Source: Bugulina stolonifera (Eukaryota; Bryozoa; Gymnolaemata; Cheilostomatida; Bugulidae). From it: DNA of 64,000 nucleotides. The notes beneath the pieces are model-generated. The model saw nothing but the letters and a program-made list of their open reading frames with translations, was not told where the DNA came from and made no database searches. The translations under genes and the position numbers were made by a program. The stretch spans positions 4,523,996 through 4,587,995 of the forward strand of contig OW285193.1 of assembly GCA_935421135.1 (NCBI GenBank). The letters are read 5' to 3'. Positions 48,201-56,589 of the stretch are shown here, one piece after another; within the stretch, counting starts at the first letter, position 1; the number at the start of each line of letters is the position of its first letter.

Positions 48201-51200
48201 TGATGATGTTTTCTGGTCCAAACCTCCAACAGCTGAAGAGGGGGATGAGATGGGGGTGCTACTAGCCCGCTATTGGAGTTCGATCAGGTCCACAATACAC
48301 TCTCGTCCTGTAGAAGACATTCTCAACGTTCGAGTGTGGAGAGGGGAATGTGAAGATGAAGGAGATGAAGAGGTGTGGACTAAATTGAGAGCGATGTGGA
48401 AGAGAGTACCTTGTACTGTGAAGATTAACTGTAGCGCTGGAGTCATCCTCGAGCATAAGACCAGTGGAGAGTTGCGCTACTTTCACTCATCAAGCAACAA
48501 TGCCGCGTTCTTCCCCAAGCCAAGACTGATCAGAGCAGAGAATGAGATGAGAGAGTTTTGCGAATCTGTGCAGGAGCTCGACTTGAGAGAGAGGTCAGCA
48601 CAAAGGAGACCGAACACCGCTTGGGTTTTACGTCACATTGCAAATTTGAAATTCTACATCTATAAACTCCTAGAGATTGGCAAGGTGGGTGGTGTAGTGA
48701 GCAAACTCCCAGACTACATACTTAACAACCGACATGTGATAGCACTAGATGTAGACTTTTGGGCCAGAGGAGGTGCCCGTCCCTACCCAGACAAATTGTG
48801 TTTCTTTAGATGTTTGGCCATGATGTATGACTGTAACTGCGACCCAAAGAAGGGATGTTGCTGTCATCGCCCCTCTCAGACCACAACACATCGCTTGTTT
48901 AAACAATACATGAGACAATCTAGATCTTCTTCCCCACCCTCATAAACTTTGTCAGACTTTCCCGGGGTGGGCGCGAGTGATCTGCTGGCCTTGGAAGATC
49001 ATTTTGACATATCTATAATAGTCTTCTGCCTAACTGATGAGGGGGTAGCTCCGATAGTTTGGTCATCTGGGGCATGAAACAAAGCCCGTAAACTCTTTGT
49101 CAACATGTACGAAAAACACTTCAGCTGGATAAAGAATGTTGATTCGTTTGCCAGATGTTTCACCTGCAAGTTGTGCGATGGCGCTTTCACACGTTTGTCC
49201 AGCCTACGGCGACATAAGTGCTCGCCAGAGGAAGCATCGGTGTTTGTTTTCCCTGGTGGAACGTTTGGACCCCCGCCAACCATATTCACAAAACTCAAGC
49301 GAGTGGCGGGAATAGAGGTGGTGAACCCCGACCTCTTATACTACCCCTACTATATCACCTATGATATTGAATGCTTCATGCCAAAAGACAACCTACAAAC
49401 TAACACCTCCACAATGACTTTTAGTGCAAGACACGAGTTACTGAGCATATCTGTATGTTCTAACGTCCCGGGGTTTGAGCAGGCCAAGTGTTTTGTGAGG
49501 AGTGTCGACAGCAAGGATGGAACGAAGTGCATTCGTCAATTCGTCCAATACATAGCAAAGATTGCTGACGTGGCAGGAGATTTGTTCGGAGAAAGATTCC
49601 GGGATGTACGCAAGCGACTCTCTACTTTCCTTGCGGATCGGGCGGATAGAGAAGAAGCCTTTGCTGACGAAAAGTTCTCTAACGTCTCGACTTACAGGGT
49701 GAAGTCCGGTCTCTCCGGATTAGAAAGAGAGTTAGAACAGCACATCTCCAGCGTTCCGGTGGTTGGTTTCAACTCACAAAAGTATGACCTAAATATACTA
49801 AAGGGACCTTTGCTTCGCTCTCTACAAGAGGAGGAGGGAGAAGATTTTGTCTTCATCGTTAAGCGTGTTAACAGTATGTCCTGCGTGGAGAGTAGACGTT
49901 TTAGGTTCCTTGACATATGCAACTTTATCGCACCGGGCTTCAACTACTCCAAATACTTGAAGGCATTTGGTGTGTCAGAGAGTAAGGGATTCTTTCCTTA
50001 CGACTGGGTAGATTCCCTGAGAAGGTTGGATTATTATGGACTCCCTCCCCGAGAGAGTTTTTTCAACTCGCTGACTCAGCAAGAATTGAGCGAGCAAGAT
50101 TATCACCACTGTCAGGTCGTGTGGGAAAGAGAGAACATGGAAACGTTCAGGGATTTTCTCATCTGGTACAACAACCTCGATGTGGCCCCATTCATCGAGG
50201 CCATTGCACGTCAGAGCTCTATCTATCGACAAAAGGGTATTGACATGTTGAAATCCGCAATCTCGCTTCCAGGCTTGGCTATCAGATGGTTGTTTATGGA
50301 GGTGGAGGCCCGACCTTATGGCTACTCTCCTCCACAAGCCGCTCTTCCGCTGCATAGGTTAATGTCTCTCCGAGACGAACTTTGCAACTCGCAACCCATA
50401 TGTCTGTTCGATGAGGAGAGCAAAAGTCTGTACCATACTCTTCGTGATAACCTTGTGGGAGGGCCGAGCATTATCTTTCACAGACATCATGAAGTTGGAG
50501 TGACCTCTATTCGAGAGAAGATGTATGGCACATCCGCAAAACCCTGTAGGTCCATTCTGGGAGTTGATGCCAACGCCCTCTACCTATACTGTATGATGGG
50601 GAATATGCCTACGGGTTATCCCAGGCGGAGGCTAGAGAGCCGAGGCTTTGCTCTAGAACCTATTAAAAAGTTCAGCAAAGTGGCGCATGGTTGGTTAGAG
50701 TTCCAATCGTGGAAGAGAGGAGAGGTCATCCTTCACCAACAGAATGGAGGAGAAATGGGGATAGGCTGACACAACCTACCAGTGGATGGTTATAGCGAAC
50801 AGAGTCGGACGGTGTACCAATTCCACGGTTGCTAATGGCATGGGCACGAGTGCGAGCTAGGAGGGAACGGAAAAGGTGTCAGAAACATGACGAATGAAGA
50901 GCTCCGGGTGGACACTGCAAGGAAAGAAGATTACATCAAGGCTCTAGGCTATAAGCTCATCACCACTCGGCAGTGTGAGTGGGAAGCGCGAGTTCGTTCG
51001 GATGTAGAAGTTAGGACATTTCTCGCCATCTTCTTTTCTTCTCTCTATCCGGAGAGGGGTTACGTCAACCTCGATAAGATAATCAATAACATTCTTAGTG
51101 GAGAGTACTATGGTTTAGTGGAGTGTGACATTTCCGTACCCGAAGAGCTAAAAGCGAAGTTCTCTGAGATGGCACCTATTTTCAAGAATATAAACGTGGG

Positions 51201-52955
51201 AAGAGAACACCTTAGCGAACACATGCGCGCTTTTGCCGAACAGAACGGATTCTTGAAGAGACCTCAGCGAATGCTCGTGGGGAGTCTTTTTGGCGAGCGA
51301 ATCACACTACTCTCCGATCTGGCTAGATGGTATCTAGATCAAGGTTTGATAATTACCAGGATCTATCAGTTTGTTCACTTTATCCCACGAGCCATCTACA
51401 AAGACTTTGGTTCTTCGGTCTCAGACGCAAGAAGAGGTGGGGATGTGAATCCCGACCTGGCCCTCTTGGCCAGCACCAGCAAGCTCGTTGGGAATTCAGC
51501 CTACGGAAAGACTATAACAAATAAAGAGAAACATAAGACTGTCAAGTATGTGGAGACAGTAGAGGAGGCGGCTGTCAAAGTGAGGAGTAGGCACTTTTCT
51601 AGTCTCAACGAAGTTGATGAAAACTACTTTGAGATAGAGCTTCACAAGAAAAAGGCAAGTGTTGACAATATTTTTTTTTTTATTTTGATTCTTGATTTGA
51701 CGAAACTTTTTCTGAGTGGTAGGGTAAACTCTCTCTCTCTCTTTCTTTCTTTTAGATTCGAATGGATGTTCCATCTGTCGTAGGATTCGTTATCCTCCAG
51801 AGAGCCAAGTTGAGAATGCTAGAATTCTACTACGACTTTATGGATAGGTAAGTAGAACTAGACTATACAAAGATTTTATCAAATCCTTCTCTATTTATTC
51901 TTTGGTGTCAACCCCCACCCCCCCCTACAACCCGTTCGTTTTATTTTCACAGATTCGTCAGCAGAGAGGACTTTGAGTACGTAGAAATGGACACGGATAG
52001 CGCTTACATGGCTCTGAGTGCTCGTAGTATAGATGAGGTCATCCGAAAAGATAAAAAAGAAGAGTTCTACAGAGAATATGGTAGATGGTTTCCCAGACCC
52101 TTCTGCGATAGGCACAAGGGAGACTTTATCACGACCAAGGTGCTCGGCCAAGAGTGGGAGATGAGGGAATGTTGTGAGAAGGTGCAACGATACGAAACAC
52201 GAACCCCCGGCCTGTTTAAGGAGGAGTTTCGGGGGGAGGGGGTCATCGCGCTCAACTCAAAAACATACTTTTGCTGGTCCGCTGATGGTGATAGCAAGTA
52301 TAGCAGCAAAGGACTAAACAAAAGAGGAAACGCCCTAACCAAAGAGAAGTTCCTCTCCGTGCTCAGGACAGGGGAGTCGGTGAGAGGGGACAATCGGGGT
52401 TTTATCAGAAGAGGAAACCAAACGTATAGCTACACCCAGCTAAAGACCGGACTCACCTACTTCTATGGTAAGCGGAAGGTTGCAGAAGACGGGGTGAGTA
52501 CGAGTCCTATAGAATGCTAGTACTGATTTCTCGGAGATGAGACTACTTCATTCGATAAATTGGAAAGTAAACGAACAGTGCATCATAACCCTTGTACATA
52601 TGCCCGTATAATTTTTTTCACATTCACTCTCTATTGTAAGGGGTCTCCGTCCTCAAAACGGAGGGTTTACCGGTTGTAGCCTTAAAACCGAGCAATAAAA
52701 CACTAGCTAATACATTAAAAACCATTTACCTCTCCAAACCAAAGGGGTAGACGGTACTAGCGCAGCTTCCGCTCATACTCACCCCTTATCAGTTCACATT
52801 TCTTCTATTGTCTTCATTCGTAGGTGGGGGGTGACATCGCACGCGCACGATGCGCTCTCTCCCTATCGGAGTTTGCTACCCGGGGGAAAGTGGACGCGGT
52901 GGTCAAAGAAATTGGTGGCGAGTCAACGACATCATCGTAGAGGCGGGTCTATTTG

Positions 52956-53010
<55 letters not shown>

Positions 53011-54527
53011 GCGATGAGAAGACAAGCATCCATCTATCCTGTTTATCTATTTCTATTTCTACCCCTCCGAGCGATGATGTCGTCGGCTAACCTCCTCGCG
53101 AAGTCTACGGTTTGAAGCGCGGAAGAGCCACCGCCTTCACTTTCCCTCGCCGCTCGTCACGGGGACGGGCGATTTCCCTAGGGGAGGGTCCGGGGGAAAT
53201 GAGGGTTAAGGCGCGAGTCTTTCATCGAAGGTCCGGGGGCGCTCGAACGGAGGAGCGCGCGAGTGCGGTGTCACCCCGACCAGTTCAGTCTCAACAGTCC
53301 CCGGCGAAGAAATCATCCGGAAGCACCACCACCACCACTCGGTAAGTTTCTTATAGTAGTATAGTCAGCGTCGTAAACTCTGCACGGGCACTCCGCACGG
53401 GTGCAGCCTATCATTACTCTAACCCGTATTTTCCTTCGCTTCACCCTACTCCAGCCGACAGTCCGCCCACGAGGGCCGCGACGGGTCGTTGGGGCGGGAG
53501 GGCGGGGGAGGGGCGGGGGATGGGCGGGGGGAGGGCGGCGTGGGGCCACGGCTGGACTCGCAAACGAGAACCGCCGCGAGGCGGAGGGCGAGGCGGAGGG
53601 GAGGGGTGGGGAGGGGTGGGGAGGGGCGGGGACGGGTGGAGGGAGGACGGGTGGGGTTTGCGGGGCGGGGGGCGCGCGCGTACGCGCGCCCCCCCGCTCG
53701 AGCCGTGGGACGGGGCGAGGGCGGGGCGCGGGGTTTGCTCTTTAGACTGGGTTCCGCGGAACAGCCGATGAGGTTTTTGAAACCCCACCCGCGATGGGGG
53801 GAGTAGGTTCTAGGGCTTTGCACATAGAGTGAGGTTTAGGGGAGAGGAGGGGGCGAGAGGACGGGTGGGGTGGTCGTCCGCCCGGGGAGTTTTTGGATCT
53901 AGGGCTAATATGACGCGGAAATGGCCGGGTGTCTGTGTAGATCTGCACTGACTATACTACTTACATGTATAATAGGCCTACAAGTATAACTAACCAGTTC
54001 TGCCACTCTCCCTGTTCCACAGCCAATGTCAAGTATGTGCGAGTCCGGTTTGTCTTTAAAGAGGTCATGCAAGGCCTGAGCAGCGACATCGGATCCCCTG
54101 TTAGAATAGACCAGAGAACTTTTGAGTCGCAGATGTTCATATTTCTAGGAGTTGAAACCTCATGTGTACGCAAACGTATATTTTAATATATACACCACTG
54201 TGTGGTACCAGGTGTGTACCAGTAAAAGGCCTATACCTCATTCACACCAACATGCCAGATGGGCCAACACCAAAATGTAGGCCAATGTATTAGATGGGCC
54301 AATATCTCACTACATGTACAGTGCAGATCATGTAATACTCACCTGTATGAGTACTTCACCATATCAGCATCGTAACTCTCTGCATTTTCACTATAAAACT
54401 CAACTCTTTCGGCAGAAGTAAATTTCTCGTTCTTCCGTTCATCATCTGACATAGGTGCAATTACATGTGTACTCCAATCAACTGAGCTGACAACACTCTC
54501 TGGTGCGGGAGTGAATGTATTCGACAT
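42247..54527 (-). CDS. METTL27-like class I SAM-dependent methyltransferase, copy C, with a giant intron
   Basis: Exons 54343-54527, 53995-54097, 44713-44848, 42909-43001 and 42247-42446 have the same lengths and phases as A and B and encode 238 residues. The SAM motif is ILDIGCGTGRVAE, and IDGLEPADGM, GTFVPGHMKSE and a GGYLVVAMRHEHMD...W-C-F ending are present. Intron 2 spans 44849-53994 (9.1 kb) because it holds a solo LTR and an 8.2-kb Polinton-like element; the exons and splice sites are untouched. Uniquely, the leader exon of this copy has an ATG (56535-56537) that after splicing would be in frame with the usual start, adding 11 residues. It is probably expressed if the long intron is removed efficiently. 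Confidence 0.88.
42436..42810 (-). repeat. 39-bp-type array of the last-exon acceptor, copy C
   Basis: Intron 4 next to the last exon has many imperfect copies of the acceptor/exon-start unit (accacctgtaagaacagtac on the plus strand), like copy A but more degenerate and interrupted. Several units retain a cag or tag acceptor. Confidence 0.8.
43735..44075. mobile_element. Inverted-repeat element with an internal tRNA-like promoter
   Basis: About 56-bp inverted repeats (gaatttatttttgaacagtc ... ataccagtccc and its complement at 43964-44023) enclose a tRNA-like core. On the minus strand that core has box A ggtgtagtgggtagcat and box B gggttcaaaccct. Related partial copies are at 28690-28840 and 41620-41830. 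It lies in intron 3 of methyltransferase C. Confidence 0.65.
44077..44515. mobile_element. MITE with ~60-bp inverted repeats
   Basis: ttgtattcagcttcctgtag and, further in, gtggatctagacg then a G-rich run are mirrored at the right end (ccccccgtctagatccgc ... ggaaattgaatacaa). It is 439 bp, non-coding, in intron 3 of methyltransferase C. Confidence 0.75.
44957..45619 (-). mobile_element. Solo LTR, family 1 (copy 3)
   Basis: 663 bp, tgtaatgg ... ccatcaca, flanked by atat (44953-44956, 45620-45623). It is very similar to the 14.05-14.72 kb copy, including the TATA box and aataaag signal on the minus strand, so both are fairly recent. It lies in intron 2 of methyltransferase C, 150 bp before the Polinton-like element. 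Confidence 0.78.
45769..46100 (+). repeat. Left terminal inverted repeat of the Polinton-like element
   Basis: 332 bp matching 53628-53961 in reverse with few differences. It is strongly GC-rich and CpG-rich, unlike the host flanks. Near its inner end it carries a palindromic gcgcgtacgcgcgc segment. A cross-hybridising frame through it is present on both sides only because of the inverted copy. Confidence 0.92.
46139..46633 (-). CDS. Small acidic/basic nuclear-type protein with SUMO-interaction-like motif
   Basis: 164 codons on the minus strand from the ATG at 46633. The N-terminal third is acidic and helical (EELFAGLTDSQMDGIIEEEE). The middle and end have lysine clusters typical of nuclear localisation (KKRKNPKG at 85-92, KKKKK at 98-102, KGKKK at 143-147). 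Residues 105-115 read VIVIS followed by six Asp, the classic form of a SUMO-interaction motif. A TATA box (tataaaggg at about 46715-46723) lies 80-90 nt upstream of the ATG. Just before the TAA stop the sequence aat|gtaagt could act as a splice donor leading into the terminal repeat, so the C-terminus may be spliced. No homologue is recognised. The role may be accessory to replication or host interaction, which is inference. Confidence 0.6.
   Translation of the reverse strand: MDTDNIVQNQEELFAGLTDSQMDGIIEEEECSQKRKEEVDALKEARKKGKIIGVGSLARKDLSNMADSPSSPERASDRGETTTTKKRKNPKGDEICAKKKKKPQVIVISDDDDDDGHGADTATEEMDGGETTKGKKATKSPCKGKKKSGGLSLEKARAVAATLM
46710..46725 (-). promoter_or_regulatory. TATA box of the small minus-strand gene
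   Basis: tataaaggg on the minus strand, followed by a short leader to the ATG at 46633. It stands at the left edge of the minisatellite palindrome, opposite a second TATA-like box for the polymerase gene. Confidence 0.5.
46771..47516. repeat. 31-bp minisatellite arranged as a large palindrome
   Basis: The unit is cccgatgtgaatccgaagc followed by ttcccgatgcat, 31 bp. About 15 units run in one orientation (46771-47256) and then, around a short centre near 47260, about eight run in the opposite orientation (to 47516). Because 31 is not a multiple of three and the unit lacks stops, all three frames of the minus strand stay open. They translate into one 31-residue repeat read from different phases; I do not treat these as genes. 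The arms could form a very long hairpin. The palindrome separates the two divergent transcription units of the element. Confidence 0.93.
47558..47572 (+). promoter_or_regulatory. TATA-like box of the polymerase gene
   Basis: actatttaagg, about 30-40 nt before the likely leader of the spliced polymerase transcript. It stands at the right edge of the palindrome. The assignment is based on position and sequence only. Confidence 0.35.
47595..47970 (+). other. Duplicated 5' exon/intron unit upstream of the polymerase
   Basis: The sequence around acctactagtcagc[g/a]cctgatcagag, followed by a gttagtgc donor and an intron ending ttttatag, occurs twice (donors after 47691 and 47872). Candidate introns are 47692-47806 and 47873-47970. 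The first exon is open in one frame (KQLPTSQRLIRDVNKYN). The second holds an ATG at 47854, but its phase does not match the zinc-finger exon starting at 47971 by one base. The functional start of the polymerase is therefore unresolved; the leader may be untranslated. Confidence 0.45.
47971..52520 (+). pseudogene. Protein-primed-type family B DNA polymerase with N-terminal zinc fingers, interrupted by stops
   Basis: One reading frame runs from 47971 to 51654, then through introns 51655-51755 (GC-AG) and 51848-51952 (GT-AG), to a stop at 52518-52520. The N-terminus has two C2H2 fingers (CQLC...H....H and CPVC...H) and a third CxxC...H.C finger near 49165. Exonuclease motifs are TYDIECF (49360), VGFNSQKYDLN (49760) and WYNNLDV (50165). 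Polymerase motif A is DANALYLY (50575), motif B KLVGNSAYGK (51480), motif C MDTDSAY (51990) and a K-x-Y at 52260. This is the set found in Polinton polymerases, which copy DNA from a terminal protein. Four in-frame stops (48943, 49075, 50767, 50833) break the frame while no frameshift is needed, so it is a recently inactivated copy unless the stops are bypassed. The alternative ATG at 48064 would lose the first finger. Confidence 0.88.
51655..51755 (+). other. GC-AG intron in the polymerase
   Basis: The coding sequence breaks at aaaaag|gcaagt and resumes after ttcttttag|attcgaatgg, phase 0. Removing these 101 bp joins conserved polymerase sequence (KK to IRMDVPSVVGF) exactly. The donor is GC rather than GT but otherwise perfect. 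Confidence 0.8.
52494..52823 (+). other. Possible alternative intron at the polymerase C-terminus
   Basis: The natural C-terminus ends GVSTSPIEC then TAG at 52520. Within it lies a perfect donor (ggg|gtgagt), and an acceptor (cattcgtag) ends at 52823. Splicing in phase 0 would replace the last residues by 37 others (VGGDIARARCALSLSEFATR...). Both forms are possible. Confidence 0.4.
52824..53342 (+). CDS. Small frames near the right terminal repeat, unassigned
   Basis: GC-rich region with a (gat)17 tract (52961-53010) preceded by an acceptor-like ttgtag. A basic, Ser/Arg/Thr-rich frame (53112-53342: MKRGRATAFTFPRRSS...) ends exactly at a consensus donor (actcg|gtaagt). This mirrors the minus-strand gene at the other end, whose frame also ends at a donor facing the terminal repeat. 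I cannot assign a function. It could be exons of one spliced transcript or the C-terminal extension of the polymerase transcript. Confidence 0.3.
53628..53961 (-). repeat. Right terminal inverted repeat of the Polinton-like element
   Basis: 334 bp, the reverse of 45769-46100, ending ...gactatactact followed by the tacatg duplication. The inner boundary runs into G-rich gaggggtgg repeats (53520-53640) that have no counterpart on the left. Confidence 0.92.
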
Positions 54528-54569
54528 TATGCACCTGAAACGAATATTAATTGTTATGACATCACAACA

Positions 54570-54682
54570 AATCCCAGTGTACAATAAGTCCAGTATATAA
54601 TATGTCCAGTGTATAATATGTCCAGTGTATAACATGACCAGTGTATAGTATGTCCAGTGTATAACGTGTCCAGTGTATAATA
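54570..54682. repeat. Short gtccagtgtataatat minisatellite in copy C
   Basis: About seven units of the same 15-16-bp unit that fills intron 1 of copy A. The array is interrupted at its right end by the insertion of an LTR. Confidence 0.85.
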
Positions 54683-54683
54683 T

Positions 54684-55130
54684 TGTAACGGTTTTTGGGT
54701 TTTGGTACTGTCGTCCTAAGACGACTCCCGAGTCCAAAATGAAGTGCCTATGAGTGGTGCTAGGCCTTCTCACTACATGAAAGATTAACAGGTACTAGCA
54801 GTCAAATAACTACCAAAGACGACCCATATGATCCCGAGTCAATGCTTGTATGCTATACTGAGAAAGAGAGTGATCCGACCTAGTAAGAAGTTCGGGTTGC
54901 AAGGTCGAGGACCTTAACAACTAGAATGACCTATCTACGAAGTGAAAGCCTATGTATATAAGTATATATGTGTCTTTATTGAGATCCAAGCATGAACTGA
55001 GACAACAAACATTAAAACAATGCCCTTTATATAGTAATAGAACTTCCGGAGGAAGTTCTATTACTATATAAAGGGCATTGTTTTCATGTTTGTTGTCTCA
55101 GTTCATGCTTTGATCTCAATAAAGACACTT
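54684..55130. mobile_element. Family 1 LTR fragment ending in a 77-bp palindrome (copy 4)
   Basis: It begins tgtaacgg after atat and follows the family for about 360 bp, then turns back. 54971-55047 and 55051-55127 are inverted copies with two mismatches and a 3-nt centre (gga). The palindrome duplicates the TATA-to-polyadenylation segment in both directions. A family 2 LTR follows immediately. It lies in intron 1 of methyltransferase C. Confidence 0.8.
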
Positions 55131-55149
55131 CTATACTAGCAATAAGTGT

Positions 55150-56200
55150 TTTAGCTTGATTGCAAATGTGGCTGACCAGTGTCAGATCATGCCAGTTCTC
55201 ATATACATGTACTATGTGACTAACATGATTATAAGCTTCTTTTGTCATGGCCGACCCTTTAAGGTCGGACCACGGCCTTTTTCCTGCCATATTGTTATGC
55301 AATTTCCAGGGCCGATACTCTATCGTCTCACCCGATACTCTATCTATGATTTAGTATGTAAGCAAGTACATTTCTTATGCTAGTTAGTTGTTGATCACGC
55401 TCTAATAAAGCAACATTTCTCAACTGAACCTTCAGAGTCTTACTCTTGCAAGGAGGCAGTTCCAGCTTTGGCCCCTTTGGACCTCTAGCGCCCGAACTCG
55501 TCCTCGTCCTCATTTAAGACACTTTCAACACTCTCTCATGAGTATAAACATCGGACCTACGCCAGCGATTCTTCACTCATTCATGAGTCTAAGCATCGGG
55601 CTTACGACCCTGCTTCAACACTAAGAGCTAAACTAACTGTTCACTCTTTATGCAATAGTGGAAGCACAACTTGGTCGACCACTCCCAAGCAATTCCCACA
55701 CCCGTGTCCATCGGCAATCGTGTGATTATCGTAATATTTTATGCTGTGTATCATCACATGGGTACCGATGGCATGAGTATGGGAAGAGCCTAGAGCTGGT
55801 CGACTAGACTATACTTCCTCATTACATGTAGAGTGAACAGAAATTGTGGATTATTCACGTGCAAGGGCTATAGGCCCGATGCAGTGCTTTAGAAAGAGTG
55901 TGTTATCCTAGCTTAGGAGACAGCTCAAGCTACCTGATCCAATGGAACCAAGAGCGGGAGATAAGACTCTGTATAGCTCCTGAGATGATGCGACTTTATT
56001 ACAGTCCAAGCATCAACTGATTACACTTGGAAAATGCTAACACTTTTATACTAACAGCATTTCCGGCGATAGTTCCGGTAAAAGGGATTATATTATAGCG
56101 TCAGCCCTGAAAATTGCATAACAATATGGCGGTGAAAAGCCGACCCTTTTAAGGTCGGACATTATGACACGTGTTTATAATGATATGAAACATATACAAT
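55150..56200. mobile_element. Two family 2 LTR-like units, tail to tail
   Basis: 55240-55740 (plus) and 55745-56165 (minus) share the gtcggac hairpin, the cataatt..atgcaattt block, the aataaag signals (55405 and, inverted, 55990) and catcggg repeats, in mirrored order around about 55745. They are similar in order but diverged, so this is a pair of different subfamily members rather than a fresh inversion. Confidence 0.6.
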
Positions 56201-56511
56201 GTAATATATGAAAAGTAGTTAATTCTAAGACCTCGGCCTTCCTTATGGTAGGCATACAAGGCAATTAGACGGAGAATTATAACTGGTCACATTAATGTTC
56301 CATTAATTGCACAATATACATAGATAAGCACAACTATACGCATCAATACAAGGTGAGCACATAGATAACAGTCAGGTACTGTAATGTTAGTGTGTGACTT
56401 GAGGAGGTCATTCCTATCGGCAGCGTCTGGATCACCACAGAGTGCCCAATGCATAGTGTAACCTTTACTCAGTATGGTATTTATATGTAATACAATAGTT
56501 TGGTTACTCAC

Positions 56512-56580
56512 CAGTGGCTGTCTCCTTTCTCTGCCATGAATGAAGTGTTCAGATTGTTAAGTGGAAATGATAACGGTTTT
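56512..56580 (-). other. 5' leader exon of methyltransferase copy C
   Basis: The minus strand matches the leader of copy B (catttccactt..caatctg, gacagccactg|gtgagt). An ATG at 56537-56535 (ATGGCAGAG...) stays open to the donor and joins in frame to the coding exon. Confidence 0.6.
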
Positions 56581-56589
56581 GAATTGATT

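Larger units (their letters stand above)
45769..53961 (+). mobile_element. Reduced Polinton/Maverick-like element encoding a family B DNA polymerase
   Basis: An 8193-bp unit bounded by long terminal inverted repeats that begin agtagtatagtc, with a 6-bp direct duplication tacatg outside each end (45763-45768, 53962-53967). AG-initiated long inverted repeats, a 6-bp duplication and a protein-primed type DNA polymerase B are the defining traits of Polintons. In order it contains the left repeat, a minus-strand small protein (46139-46633), a palindromic 31-bp minisatellite (46771-47516), a plus-strand polymerase (47971-52520), small plus-strand frames (52824-53342) and the right repeat. No integrase, packaging ATPase, protease or capsid frame is visible, and usual Polintons are about twice as long. 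It is a reduced, presumably non-autonomous element, inserted in an intron of methyltransferase C. Confidence 0.85.

Noticed and set aside
48945..49105. A frameshift between the zinc-finger part and the exonuclease part of the polymerase
   Set aside because: Both parts are in the same frame; the break is caused by two in-frame stops.
52831..53115. Frame with a poly-Met run
   Set aside because: It is the atg phase of a (gat)n tract; the surrounding frame has no conserved feature.
53401..53823. Gly/Arg/Pro-rich frames on both strands at the right end of the Polinton-like element
   Set aside because: They lie in the GC-rich terminal repeat and G-rich tracts, are open in many frames and mirror each other on the left end.
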